The position numbers and the translations under genes are program-made. 64,000 bases of DNA, from contig OY856187.1 in the NCBI GenBank assembly GCA_963693315.1, positions 117,593,166 to 117,657,165 on the forward strand, read 5' to 3'. This document shows, piece by piece, positions 23,163-35,426 of the stretch. The notes beneath the pieces are model-generated. The model was not told where the DNA came from. It was given only the letters and a program-made list of their open reading frames with translations, and searched no databases. Positions within the stretch are counted from its first letter, which is position 1. Each line of letters opens with the position of its first letter. Source of the stretch: Diogma glabrata (lineage: Eukaryota; Arthropoda; Insecta; Diptera; Cylindrotomidae).

Positions 23163-23841
23163 TCCCGACTAGCATTATGTAAGGGCTCAGATCTGGGCCG
23201 GATACCGCTTTCCCTACCACTGATAAGGTCCGAATCAGGCACCCTGAACAGGTCATGATCAGTAATGTAACGCCTCAAACTATCCAAACCGGATCAGGCA
23301 GCCATACTAGAACCGGACCAGGACCGGATCAGTTCAAATAGGGCATTTAGTAAATAAATGACAAAATGTACAGTTTTTATAAATACGTTAATTTAAAAAT
23401 GTCCAATAAATTCGTTTATAAAATATTCTAACTTTATATACTTACCTATATGTCATCATAACATAACGCAAAGAAGCGATAACTAAAGTATAAATGAAAG
23501 TTCGCAAGCTATATATATCTAAAATGGATAATACTATAGTGAAGTTTAACCAAATGAAATTTATTCAAATGAAATAGGGCTCAGATCAGGACAAATAGGG
23601 CATATCTTATTGAAAAATCAAATATTATTTTGATCCGCGTCAGATCCGGCATTTACTACTAGGGATGAGATAGGTTTTCGCAGTCCGATCCGGATCAGGA
23701 CAATTAGGGTGTGCCCTATTAATGAAATAATGTACGATTTCTGATAAGGGGCGGATGTGGATGCCCTATTAGGTCTTACCTTATTACACCCTGATCCGGC
23801 CGGATCATAATAGGGCATGCCTGAACAAAATGCTAGTCGGG
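23163..23841. mobile_element. TIR element with internal GATCCGG/GGGCAT repeats
   Basis: The 13-bp perfect ends CCCGACTAGCATT (23164..23176) and AATGCTAGTCGGG (23829..23841) are flanked by TTAT on both sides (23159..23162 and 23842..23845). Internally the words GATCAGG, GATCCGG and AATAGGGCAT recur in both orientations, as in subterminal transposase-binding arrays. No coding capacity. A partial relative lies at about 27420..27645. Confidence 0.7.
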
Positions 23842-23933
23842 TTATCAACTATATTATTTGACTATCGTTTAATTGGAAAAAGCGGTGTATTGAAGCCTTC
23901 ATGGTTTGTCAATGTTGTGCATAAAAACACTTT

Positions 23934-23998
23934 CACCCTAGATGAGATTTGAACCCGGTTCCTCCGAGTCCAGCGTGCTACCACTAGGCCACTCAAAA
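23934..23998 (-). repeat. tRNA-like sequence, probably a SINE head
   Basis: On the minus strand, TGGCCTAGTGGTAGCACGCT fits a polymerase III A box, and GGTTCAAATCT fits a B box about 30 bp later. The ends do not pair into an acceptor stem, so a working tRNA is unlikely. A tRNA-derived SINE promoter or tRNA pseudogene is the better reading. Confidence 0.5.
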
Positions 23999-24374
23999 CA
24001 GTTTGAAAATTGACAAACTCCAATTTACATTTTTTCTTATGATTTTTACACCCCACATGGCACCTTGCTTGGACAACCCTATAACATTGCTTGCTTCAGC
24101 GTTTGTTTGAACGTTTTAAACCTGCAAAATTTAAAGTAGGACGGTTCATTACTGTTTATTTATTACGATAAAACCCCTGCTGCAGCAGTAACGTAATAGA
24201 TTTATAACGCACTAGTGCGTAATGAAATAATAAACAATCCAATATTTTCTTGACATAGACAAACTAATCTATGCAAGAAAACAACAATTAAATAGAAATA
24301 AAAACCTCGATTGAAATAACAAGACTCATCTTCATACATATTACATGTCAAAATATTTCAAACGAAATCAAACG

Positions 24375-25814
<1,440 letters not shown>

Positions 25815-26059
25815 GTAGCTTTCGGCAAAAAACTTTTATGAGGACATGGTTTTTAATTTTGGGCAGAGATGTATATCAAACATAACTCTTTGTTAAAGTA
25901 CATGTATTTTTTTATCTATGTTTAAAATTTATTACAAAACCAACACAAAACATCAATACGTTGCCAGAAAATTATAACAGATTATAAATTAACATAATTT
26001 AGTGAAAAGATGATATAATCAGCAAACTACTCAAAAACCTCTCCATTTAGCGTTTCGAG
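25815..26059 (+). repeat. Diverged repeat related to 30120..30400
   Basis: Both segments share the order TTTTGG(G/A)CAGAGATGTATA, TATTACAAAAC(C/T)AAC and a closing CTCAAAAA(A)CTTCTC or CCTCTCC followed by ATTTA(A/G)CGTT. This marks two old copies of an interspersed repeat leading into repeat arrays. Confidence 0.55.
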
Positions 26060-27305
26060 AAAATATTACAAAATCACAAATTCATATTTCTTTCAAAATT
26101 CAAAAAATATTGTAAAAATTAAATAAAATCAAACTTTTTTCAATATTCTATAAATATTCCAAAAACTGCTACAAACTCAAAGATTAAAACTTTCTTCAAA
26201 AATTCTTAAAATATTGCAAAATATAAAACAAAATCAAAAATTGAAACTTTTTCAAAATTCCAAAAATACTCCAAAAATTAGAACAAAATCAAATATTTAA
26301 ACTTTTTCTATATTATAATAATAATAATATTCCGAAAATTCATAAAAATTCAAACTTTTTTCAAAATGCTAAAAATTCTAAAAATATTGCAAAAATTATA
26401 ACAATATCAAAAATTGAAACTTTTTTCAAAATTCCAAATAAGTAAAATCAAAAATTTAAAGTTTTTCAAAATTCTAAAAATATTCAAAAATTCTTACAAA
26501 ATCAAAAATTGAAACTTTTTTCAAAATTCTAAAAATATATATATAAAATTCACAAATTCAAAAATTCTATTTTTTTCTCAAATTCTAAAAATATTGCAAA
26601 AATTGTTACAAAATCAAAAACACAAACTTATTTCAAAATTCCAAAAATATTTCAAAAACTAGAACAAATTCAAAAATTTCTCTATGATAATAATAAAATT
26701 TCACGTCATACAAATAATTAATTTTATTTTTTCCAAAAAATTGGGTAAAAAAAATAAATAAAAATCTTCTTTTGACACACATGACAACATTTTTTTGACA
26801 AACTTAAAATTCCATAATTCTCAATAATAATAATAAAATTTCATGTTATACAAATAAATAATTTAATCTTTTTCCAAAAAATTGGGTAAAATAATAAACA
26901 AAAATCTTTCTTTTGACACACTTGACAACATTTTTTTGACAAACTTCTAATGCAATCTAGTTTTTGATCTCAGATACCAATCCTGACCACAAGATTTCTC
27001 CACATTCTTTGTTCCTACTCATTATTACTTAAAATGAACGTTTTTTAAGCCAAAAATATGAAAATTTGCTATTATTGACACACTTAATGATTTTTTTGAC
27101 ACACTTCCGGTGTAGTTATCGAGCACAATGTCCTTTCGGACTTGTCCTATTTTTAGAAAAAAAAAATTTCCAGCGGTTTTCTAGATTTCGTAGGTAATGA
27201 CGGCCGGCAGATAAACATACATTTTTTTTTCTTTTTTAGAATCAGTAGGCCCTAAAACGTCGAGAAATGCCAAAAAAGTGGGGGTAAGAATTTCACTTTT
27301 GGCTA
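26060..27305. repeat. Repeat module, copy 2, with a longer AT-rich tandem array
   Basis: 26090..26690 holds about ten degenerate units of roughly 55 bp (TTCAAAATTCCAAAAATATT followed by CAAAAATTATAACAAAATC and AAAATTGAAAC). Two of the 140-bp units seen in copy 1 follow (26690..26960), then the shared tail ending GTCGAGAAATGCC at about 27270. Confidence 0.8.
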
Positions 27306-27419
27306 GTAAAATTTTTTATAAATATATCTGCAAAAATTATAACAAGCAATTAAGAAACAAACAAGCTGAAGGGCTCACTCCCGATTTCCGTAAAACACAA
27401 TTTGTGATGTACTCTGTGA

Positions 27420-27645
27420 ACTGACCACGGATTAGTTCGGAATCATTATAAGAGCAACCTCAATACCAGAATATTATCAGATCAGGACAAATATAGGCCA
27501 AAATTTAACTGGGAAATCGTATATGATTTCTAATAGTGACCGGATGTGAACGCCCTATTAGAACTTGTCCTAGTTCACAAGTCCCAGGCCTGATCCGGTA
27601 TTTACTATACTAGGGATGAGATAAGTTTTCGCAAGCCCGCTAAAA
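27420..27645. repeat. Partial copy related to the 23.2-kb TIR element
   Basis: The tract CCGGTATTTACTATACTAGG with GATGAGATAAGTTTTCGCA matches 23645..23690 (CCGGCATTTACTACTAGGGA) with few changes, and GATCAGGACAAATA with CGCCCTATTAG also recur. The terminal inverted repeats are missing. Confidence 0.6.
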
Positions 27646-29230
27646 ACCCGATTTTTATTCGTTCATAGAACAAACGGTTAATTTTTATTTTGGAATTTGA
27701 AAGCTTGCAATATTGCAATATTTATTTACATTAAATAATGGTGTCCTCTTACAATATTTCTAGAAATTGGTAGAAAATATATAAATAAATATTATTACCA
27801 CTATTTCACTACCTAACACTAAACTAATCAATCTCTAAATTTCACAAATTTTATAATAATTCAACTACACTTGAATTTTTTTTTTATTTAACGTAACGGT
27901 GAACGCAAACTTTTATAACAAAAATTAAAAGCAGTTTTCCTATTTTCCATTACCAGTATATTGAAATTAAGAAAACAATAAAAATCAATTCCACTTCTAC
28001 CATTAATCGAAGAAATAAAATGTAAAATGTCAATTGTGTAGTTTCAATACAGTTTAAAATGTAACAACAACAAAGTATTAAGCTTTTATACTGGAGGAAA
28101 TTCAATTTTAAGTTAATTAAATTTTGTCTGTTAAAATATTCGAGCGCGATGTGATTGTTGAGTATGATTTATATTAGATTTTACAGTTTGGGATAGATTT
28201 CATAGGCAAATTAATAACCTATCTACCGCAAAGTGAGTCATCTAGCCATTTCGACCAAATTTTCGCCCAAGCGGAGATGGAAAAAGGTTTTTTGATGAAC
28301 ACCAAAAGAATTTTTTATTCGTCCACATATTAAAGTGGTACTTTATTACTGTGATTTGCGGCCGTAAAGTGTCATTTTTTAACCATATGTTTTGTTGTCA
28401 TAGTTACGTCCAAAATGTAAAAAACATTTGTTTTTGTTTAAATTCTATAAAAAACAGAAATTTTTATCAAAACAACCTTTAAATTCAAAATTTCATTATC
28501 CAATTAAAATTATTATTATTATTTGTTGTCATAGTTATACAATTATTTTGAAAAAAAAAATAAATATTTTCTGAAAGGTTACTTGTTCAACATATTTTCA
28601 TTTCAAAATTTATGCACAATTATGACTTTGATTTAGAATAAACAATTTTTTTTAAATATTTTGCTAGCGGCGAATAAAAAATAGTATATGACGCAAGGAC
28701 GTTAGCTATTTTGGACTTAATGTGGGTGCAAATATCGGCTAGCGCCTCGATTTGCAAACACCACATACGTCCAAAATCTTTAGCTTTACGTCCTTGCATC
28801 ATAATGTACTATTTTTGGAAATATGCAGACGGGTTTTATCTTGGACAAGTTCGATAACTGGGCAAATCTGGACAGTGTGTTAGGGGGCTCAAGTCTTTAA
28901 AATCAAATAAATCAAAACGTTATAACGGTCGTTTTGATCAAAATATTTTAATAAAATAAATAAAGTTTTGAGAGATTTTTAGAGTGACTAAACTTAAAGT
29001 AATTATTTTAATTCACATGAATTTTGCAATTTTTATTGCATTTTTTATTTTCTCTCAAAAAAACTTCTTTAAAACAGTTTTTGTGTGTTTCGTGTCGGGA
29101 ACAAATACAATTTACAATTGTGTAATCACAGATGAAGAATTCAATTGAAATAAATATGAGATAATGAAGTTTCAATTTAGAAATTATCTGAACATGAAAA
29201 TTAAAATATGTTTTATTGTTGTTTCATCCA
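27646..29230. other. AT-rich stretch, gene-free apart from one small palindrome
   Basis: No gene recognised. It contains the inverted-repeat element at 28676..28816. The 60-codon minus ORF at 28802..28620 falls within that palindrome and is not credible as a gene. Confidence 0.4.
28676..28816. repeat. Palindromic MITE of about 140 bp
   Basis: Left AAAAATAGTATATGACGCAA, then GGACGTTAGCTATTTTGGAC, pairs with the complement of the right side ending ACTATTTTT at 28816, with small gaps. The centre (TTTGCAAATCGAGGCGCTAG on the minus strand) is also partly self-complementary, so nearly the whole element folds on itself. Confidence 0.75.
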
Positions 29231-29300
29231 CTGTGGCTGAGTCTGTAAGATAGCTTTGAACTATGATGTCTCTGATGAGTGTGAGTTCAATCCCGACAAT
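29231..29300 (+). repeat. tRNA-like sequence, probably a SINE head
   Basis: TGTGGCTGAGTCTGTAAGAT fits an A box, and GAGTTCAATCCC at about 29283 fits a B box. The intervening arm resembles a tRNA anticodon arm but the acceptor ends do not pair. A short hairpin, CCCGACAATAATTAATTATT followed by ATCGGG, lies directly downstream. Confidence 0.45.
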
Positions 29301-29569
29301 AATTAATTATTATCGGGAATAATACTTACAAGAATTACTTTGCGCAGTAATTACTCACAAAATCGCCCCAAAATTAATATTCCATTAATGTTGTCTATAT
29401 ATGGAACATATATGCCAATATATTGACTGTGTGTAAGATATTAGTTTCGCATTGATTTGCAACAATCAATAATGACTTTAAAATGACTTAAGATGTTGAC
29501 TAATATTTCTCATCCTATGAATTCACATCTTATAAATTCTAATACAAAAACTTCCAAATAATTGTGATT

Positions 29570-29660
29570 TTTTTTGCATCATTTCTTTTATTCCTTTTTG
29601 TATCACTTCTTTTATTCCTTTTTTGTATCACTTCTTCTATACCTTCATCTAATGTATTGT
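29570..29660 (+). repeat. Tandem repeat, about 26-bp unit, three copies
   Basis: ATCACTTCTTTTATTCCTTT with TTTTGT occurs three times in a row with minor changes. Confidence 0.75.
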
Positions 29661-30030
29661 CGCTATTCTTTCTGCCCTTGGTGACCATAAAATGACAACG
29701 ATCAAAATTTTTTGCAACGTTTTTAGTAACCTACCGGTAAAGGAAGCGTATATTAAACCGCATGAACACTGTGAAAATTAGTGAATCCATTTTTGTTCCG
29801 TATAATGTTCTATACAAAGACACACCTGAAATCTTATTTGATCGCGTATTTTTTTATATATCCTTTGTTGTATATACATATAATACTATTTTTTTTATAT
29901 TTTACTGATCAACTAGAGTGCTGATTCTTTTACATTCATATTTAAAAAAAAAAAAGATCATTTCTCATTACAACTCTTTGAAATTATTGCTACTACGTCA
30001 ACAAAATGTATACACACAAACTTTATTTAT

Positions 30031-30061
30031 AGGCGTAGCAAAGCACGCCGGGTCCCGCTAG
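30031..30061 (+). mobile_element. Helitron-type 3' terminus
   Basis: GGCGT and ACGCC form a 5-bp stem around AGCAAAGC, followed by GGGTCCCG and the end CTAG directly before T. A hairpin about 10 bp before CTRR, inserted between A and T, is the hallmark of Helitron 3' ends. This particular block (GCACGCCGGGT...GCTAGT) resembles ends common in insect Helitrons. The 5' end could not be found. Confidence 0.5.
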
Positions 30062-30119
30062 TATAGTATATACATACATTTATTTAAACCGATCGGTATC
30101 CAGACTTAGGGTTTTTTAT

Positions 30120-30400
30120 ATAGTTTTTGGAAAATGGCTTTTATGGACCCATTTGTTTTAGTTTTGGACAGAGATGTATAATCAAAATAAAACTCAGCCA
30201 AAAAAGTACGATTATTTTATTTCTGTTTAGAAAAGTATTACAAAACTAACAGGAAACAATAGTCCGTTGTCCTAAAAGTATATTAGATCATGAATTAAAA
30301 TAATAACAAGAAATGAAGTGAAACAAGGATTAACAGGGGCAACTTCTCAAAAAACTTCTCTATTTAACGTTAATAGTTATAATAAAGTCAATAATTCTCG
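30120..30400 (+). repeat. Diverged repeat related to 25815..26059
   Basis: Same ordered words as the copy at 25.8 kb (GGACAGAGATGTATA, TATTACAAAAC, CTTCTCTATTTAACGTT). No coding content. Confidence 0.5.
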
Positions 30401-31289
30401 TAAAAAATGTAAATAAATATAGAAAAGACACTTTACACTAACACCCCAATTACCAAAATCATGTCATGTCACATTAAATGACTAAAGTCACATCACATCA
30501 ATTTTCGTAATTTTGAAGTTTTTTAGTGACATTGTAGTCGCCTCAATTTTACGTGTGACAATAAATTTTTCAACCATATTCAATTATTACCATTAAGAAT
30601 TGATAAACTTTTGTGATTTATTTATTATATAATTATTATGTTGTGTATAAATTATATTGTGAAATTGAAGGACGTAAAATGTAAGTTGTTTTTAGTTATA
30701 GAATTTTTAGTTTCAGTCGTGACCGGTTTTATTGACTTCAACAATACCAATTTTTATGCAACGTTACATGACTCGTGACCTGATGTAACACGACTTCAGT
30801 AGGGTAAAGTGTCAGACAAAATGTTATATTTCAAACAAGTGTAACTTTTTTTATAATAAAAAGTGTTGTGTAATAGGAATTACAAAATGTGTCACAAGTC
30901 ACAACAATACAAAGATACCTTTTAAGACCCAGGTCCCACAACAACATGCGTTCTGAGGGGATGGTGGATGCTTTTTTTAAATGTTTGTGGATTGCAGGCA
31001 CTCGAAAATATTCAGGCTAAGCATTCCATTTGCACGATGTAGACAGTGAGTATTCTCGACGGTTTGACTGTTTGCACAAACCTGCGTGTGAGACCAAAAC
31101 CTTGATTATTGTATTATAAGTGTGTCTAAAAAATACCGTGTAATGTGTCAAAATAATGATTTTTATACATTTTTTTAACCCATTTTTTTGAGAAACATAA
31201 AATGGAAAACATTTTCGATTAGAAACATTTGAGTTGTTGCAGATTAAATGTTGTTTTTCATGTCGTTTGTCGGGTTTCACTACTTCTAA

Positions 31290-31920
31290 ATAATATGAAC
31301 AGTTGGAAAATATCTGGTAGTGGCAGATTAATGTTGCTTTTTTTAAAAAAAAGTTGTAATTAGTGAACAGAAGAATTTACACTAAACGTCAAAGTTTTCT
31401 GAACGGTTTTTTGATTGAATCCACTACTTCCTTCACTGATGACTAATAGGTACAGATGGAAAATGTGAGCTTGTTTCAAACCAAATGTCGTTTTTCTAAA
31501 ATAAATAATTTTAAAAAAAATGCTAAATGGAGAAGTTTGGATTAATTAGAACAGTTGTGTTGGAAAAATATCAGGTCAGTGCATATCAAATGTCGTTTTA
31601 CGCAAAAATTGTAATTATCGAAAACACCAATTTAGAGTAACTGGGAAAGTTTTGTAAACAGTTTTTGGACTAATAGGAACAGTTGGGTTGGAAAATATCA
31701 GGCCGTTTTGATTAAACGTCGTTTTTACACAAAAGTTGTAATTATTAAAAATAAGCATTTACCTAAACGAAGAAGTTTTCTGAGAATATTTCTGTACTAA
31801 TATAAAATTTTTGGTATTGGTAGATAATGGTTGTTTGTTTTTGAAAAGTTGAAATTGCTGAACGCCAAATGGGAAGGGTTTTGAGTAGTTTGCTGAGTGT
31901 TTAACCTTTTCACTAAAATA
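31290..31920 (+). repeat. Degenerate tandem array, about 125-bp unit, five copies
   Basis: Each unit contains AACAGTTGG(GTT)GGAAAATAT, a GTCGTTTTT/TTGTTTTT element, AGTTGTAATT and GAAGTTTTCTGA. Starts are near 31295, 31440, 31545, 31675 and 31795. A partial relative lies at 39030..39180. Confidence 0.65.
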
Positions 31921-33587
31921 TATTAATTTATAATTCGAATTTTATCTTCTCCACGTCAGATGATGAAATTTTGAAGTTAGTTGAGTGAGCGCACACCGAA
32001 TAGTTCACACGACATTTTTATTCTCTACAAGTAATTTATTTTTTGGTATTATATTCGTATATTACACCACAAGGATATTGGTAATAATATAAATTGGTTA
32101 AAAAATTGTAACGACTGACTATTTCGAATATTTCTCTAAAAGGAATAATATTCATACATAAAGAAATTTGCTAATAATTTGCCAGTTTGTTTCAATTGCG
32201 ACCTTTTTGTAAAATAAAACAGACATAAAAGCATTTATATATAGTAATAATATTGTAACATTTTTTTTAGTTCATTGCACTCAATACTAATTAGTAATAC
32301 TTGTTTGTGTCTACATAGAAATGTATGGTTATGTAAAGCTTGGTCATAATGTTATATGTAAATAGAATACAGTTTTTTGTAAATAATAAGAATGGCTGGA
32401 TGGGAATATTTTCTCGTTTGAATAGATGATAGATAGTTGGAGGGAGAAATTAATAATTTATATACGAAGAAAGAGACAATAGGAAAAGAAACAAAAAAAT
32501 GAAGTTTTACTTATATGCTCCATCATTTTCGATCGAGGGGATTATTATGTAAATTTCAATCAATTAATTATGATGTAAAGTAAAATCTAAAAGAGCAGTG
32601 TTATTGTGGCTCAATATATAAAAAATGTATATTTTTATATTAAATTTATTAAATTAGTTTATTGTTGAAATTGATGTTTTTTTTATTGTAACAGTGTTAA
32701 GTTTTTGTTGCCTTGTATTAAGTTTTGTGTGTTAGGAAGTTTAACTAGCAACAATTTTATAACCAAACAATTGCAACATTTTGGATTTAGTTTTTTTAAT
32801 AACATATTTTAGTTGTTTGTATTAGAAAACGGTTTCGAAGATAGCGAAACCTTTCATTTTACCATTCCAGATATTGGAACAAATTAAATCGATGGTGGCT
32901 GAGAAAAATACAACGGACGTAATTGAATTGGATGTCCGAAATTTTGTTCAAAAAAGTGAAAATAACTCGTCTAAAGTTCTTCGCATAAAAGTAAACGAGA
33001 AGTTGCACAAAAATAATATATTTAGCTAAATTTGTAAGTTAACGCATACAAATTCGTCGTCAATATTTGAACGTGATAATTTAATTTATTTATTTTATAT
33101 AATTTTTTTGTTCTTGCATAGTTTGTCCTAAATTATTATTCTTCTTTAGCTAAATTTTTGATTTTGTGAATTACTATCCATAGTGTTTTTCCCCAGGCAG
33201 GATTCAGTATTCTTTAAAAGTCCAATAGTTTCAAAATATTGGTGCTAAGTATGTACAAACAGAGAATAATACTTGCCATAAATCGATAAAACCATACAAA
33301 CCGAAAATATCCACAAAGCATCCTGGAATTCCTATATCCGTTATTGGTTTATTCTCAAGCTTCATCACGACAAGTGTTTTGGTCTCCTCTTTCAGATTAT
33401 ATATCGTTCGCCAAGATTTGTGAAAATTTTTTCTCAAACAATGTGACAATGTTTTTTTGACATTTTTTTCCAAAAAAAAATTGAGAGAGGGAGGGAGTTC
33501 TGGATAATTATATAATCAAAACTAGTCAGAAACTTGTTTGCATTTTGCAGTGATTGATAATCCTGTTTGTTATAGTTTTTTCTTATA
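31921..33587. other. Gene-free AT-rich stretch
   Basis: No gene established. A less AT-rich island at 32860..33025 is open on the plus strand for about 50 codons (including KSMVAEKNTTDVIELDVRNF) but has no recognised relatives. Confidence 0.35.
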
Positions 33588-35426
33588 TAGGCCAATAGAA
33601 TAACGGAAAAAGATATGGCTTACGTGTTGTTGTTCGTAACAGGTCAGAAATTTTTTTAATCTCTGGGGTAGGGTACTCACATAATGCACATGCCGAGTCC
33701 ACTCACCCGGCACCTGGGAACTGGAGTTATGCAACTAAGTGTGCTTGAAATTTTTTTTTGCTTCCTTGTAAGCGATATAACTCGTAAATGGTGCACTTTA
33801 GGATACTGGTGCCATGGAACTTTTTTGTTCCTTAAATGTTTTTCTATAACTTAAAATAAAAAAAAACAAAAATAATTTGTTTTGTAGCAAATTTTTGCGA
33901 AAAAATGTCTAAAAAACGATATTTTTCAATTGAATTTAGTTGTTTGCAAATAATTGTTTATAACATAATTGACCCCTTTATCTTGTAGCAGAAACCTCAA
34001 CGAAAAAAGTAAGTTTCAGAACGTTTCATTCGGCTTGACAGTTTTTGCACAATTCCATTTTGCACTTAATGCCCCTAAAAAAGTTGTTAACTTTGGGCAG
34101 GCCGCAAGGTCTGAGTTTTCATCCGATTGCAATCTGTTTGACGGGGATTGAAAGGGTTTAGTGTCAGCTTTAAATAGCATTTGTGTTGCCTATACCCATA
34201 TTCAATATTAACAACAACTACAGTGGTTTGAAAAACCCGCGAAAACTCCTTAGTTGCAAAATTAAATTTCTCAACGAATTTTCCACTTAACGAGATGCGG
34301 TTTTAAAATTTGCAAATTCCTTAGAAAACCGAAGATTTAAAAAGAAACCCCTAAGATGATTTGGACCGAGGTGGCCCAGTTCGTTTTTGAAACCACGATT
34401 GTGACATTGATTTTGTAGGCCATATATCAATAGGAACCGAGAATTTCCCTACAAAATGATACTGTTGTGCTCACAAGATGCTGGGTCTGTGCCTACCCAA
34501 CACGCGATTGGCTACTCTGACTCCTGCTTGTAACGTACTCTATGAAATAATAAAACGTCCTGAATAGTATACGCAAAACGTACGTAGCGACACGATGTAT
34601 AATTGAGTATTATTGTAATGACAAATAAATTTAATGAAAAAGTAATGAGCTACTTATGTGTAATCATGTCCCAAATCATGTTAGAGAGGTCTATTTTCTA
34701 AAATCTGAGGTTTTCTAAGCACTTTGCAAATTTTAAAAACGCATCTGGTTAAGTTGAAAATCCGTTGAGAAATTTAATTTTGCAACTAAGGAATTTTCGC
34801 GGTTTTTTGAACCACTGTAATTGTTGTTAATATTGAATATTGGTATAGGCAACACAAATGCTATTTAAAGCTGACACTACACCCTTTCAATTCCCGTCAA
34901 GCAGATTGCGATCGGATGAAAATTCAGACCTTGCGGCCTGCCCAAAGTTAATAACTTTTTTAGGGGCATTAAGTGCAAAATGGAATTGCGCAAAAACTAT
35001 CAGGCCGAATGAAACGTTCTGAAACTTACTTTTTTCGTTGAAGTTTCTGCTACAAGATAAAGGGGTCAATTATGTTATAAACAATTATTTGCAAATAACT
35101 AAATTCAATTAAAAAATATCGATTTTTAGGCATTTTTCGTAATTTTTCGCAAAAGTTATAGAAAATATATTAAGTTATAGAAAAACATTTAAGGAACAAA
35201 AAAGTTCCATGGCACCAGTATCCTAAAGTGCACCATTTACGAGTTATATTGCTTACAAGGAAGTAAAAAAAAAATTCAAGCACACTTTGTTGTATAACTC
35301 CAGTCCCCAGGTGCCGGGTGAGTGGACTCGGCATGTGCATTATGTGAGTACGCTACCCCAGAGATTAAAAAAATGTCTGACCTGTTACCGACAACAACAC
35401 GTACAATCCGTAATTCTATTGGCCTA
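33588..35426. mobile_element. 1.84-kb foldback element with arms of about 750 bp
   Basis: The left arm, 33588..34345, is the inverted counterpart of the right arm, 34690..35426. Ends are GGCCAATAGAATAACGG on the left and its complement on the right, each bordered by TA. Landmarks such as GCACATGCCGAGTCCACTCA, ATTGACCCCTTTATCTTGTA and TGCAAAATTAAATTTCTCAA appear in mirrored order. The 345-bp centre is unrelated to the arms. The 60-codon ORF on each arm is the same sequence in mirror image and carries no recognised domain. Small length differences (for example near 33890 against 35150) show the arms are diverging. Confidence 0.9.

Noticed and set aside
23934..23998. Functional tRNA gene
   Set aside because: A and B boxes are present but no acceptor stem can be formed from the flanks.
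33969..34151. 60-codon ORF with a mirror-image partner at 34887..35069
   Set aside because: Both come from the foldback arms and start with TTG; changes between the arms are not biased to synonymous sites in any obvious way.
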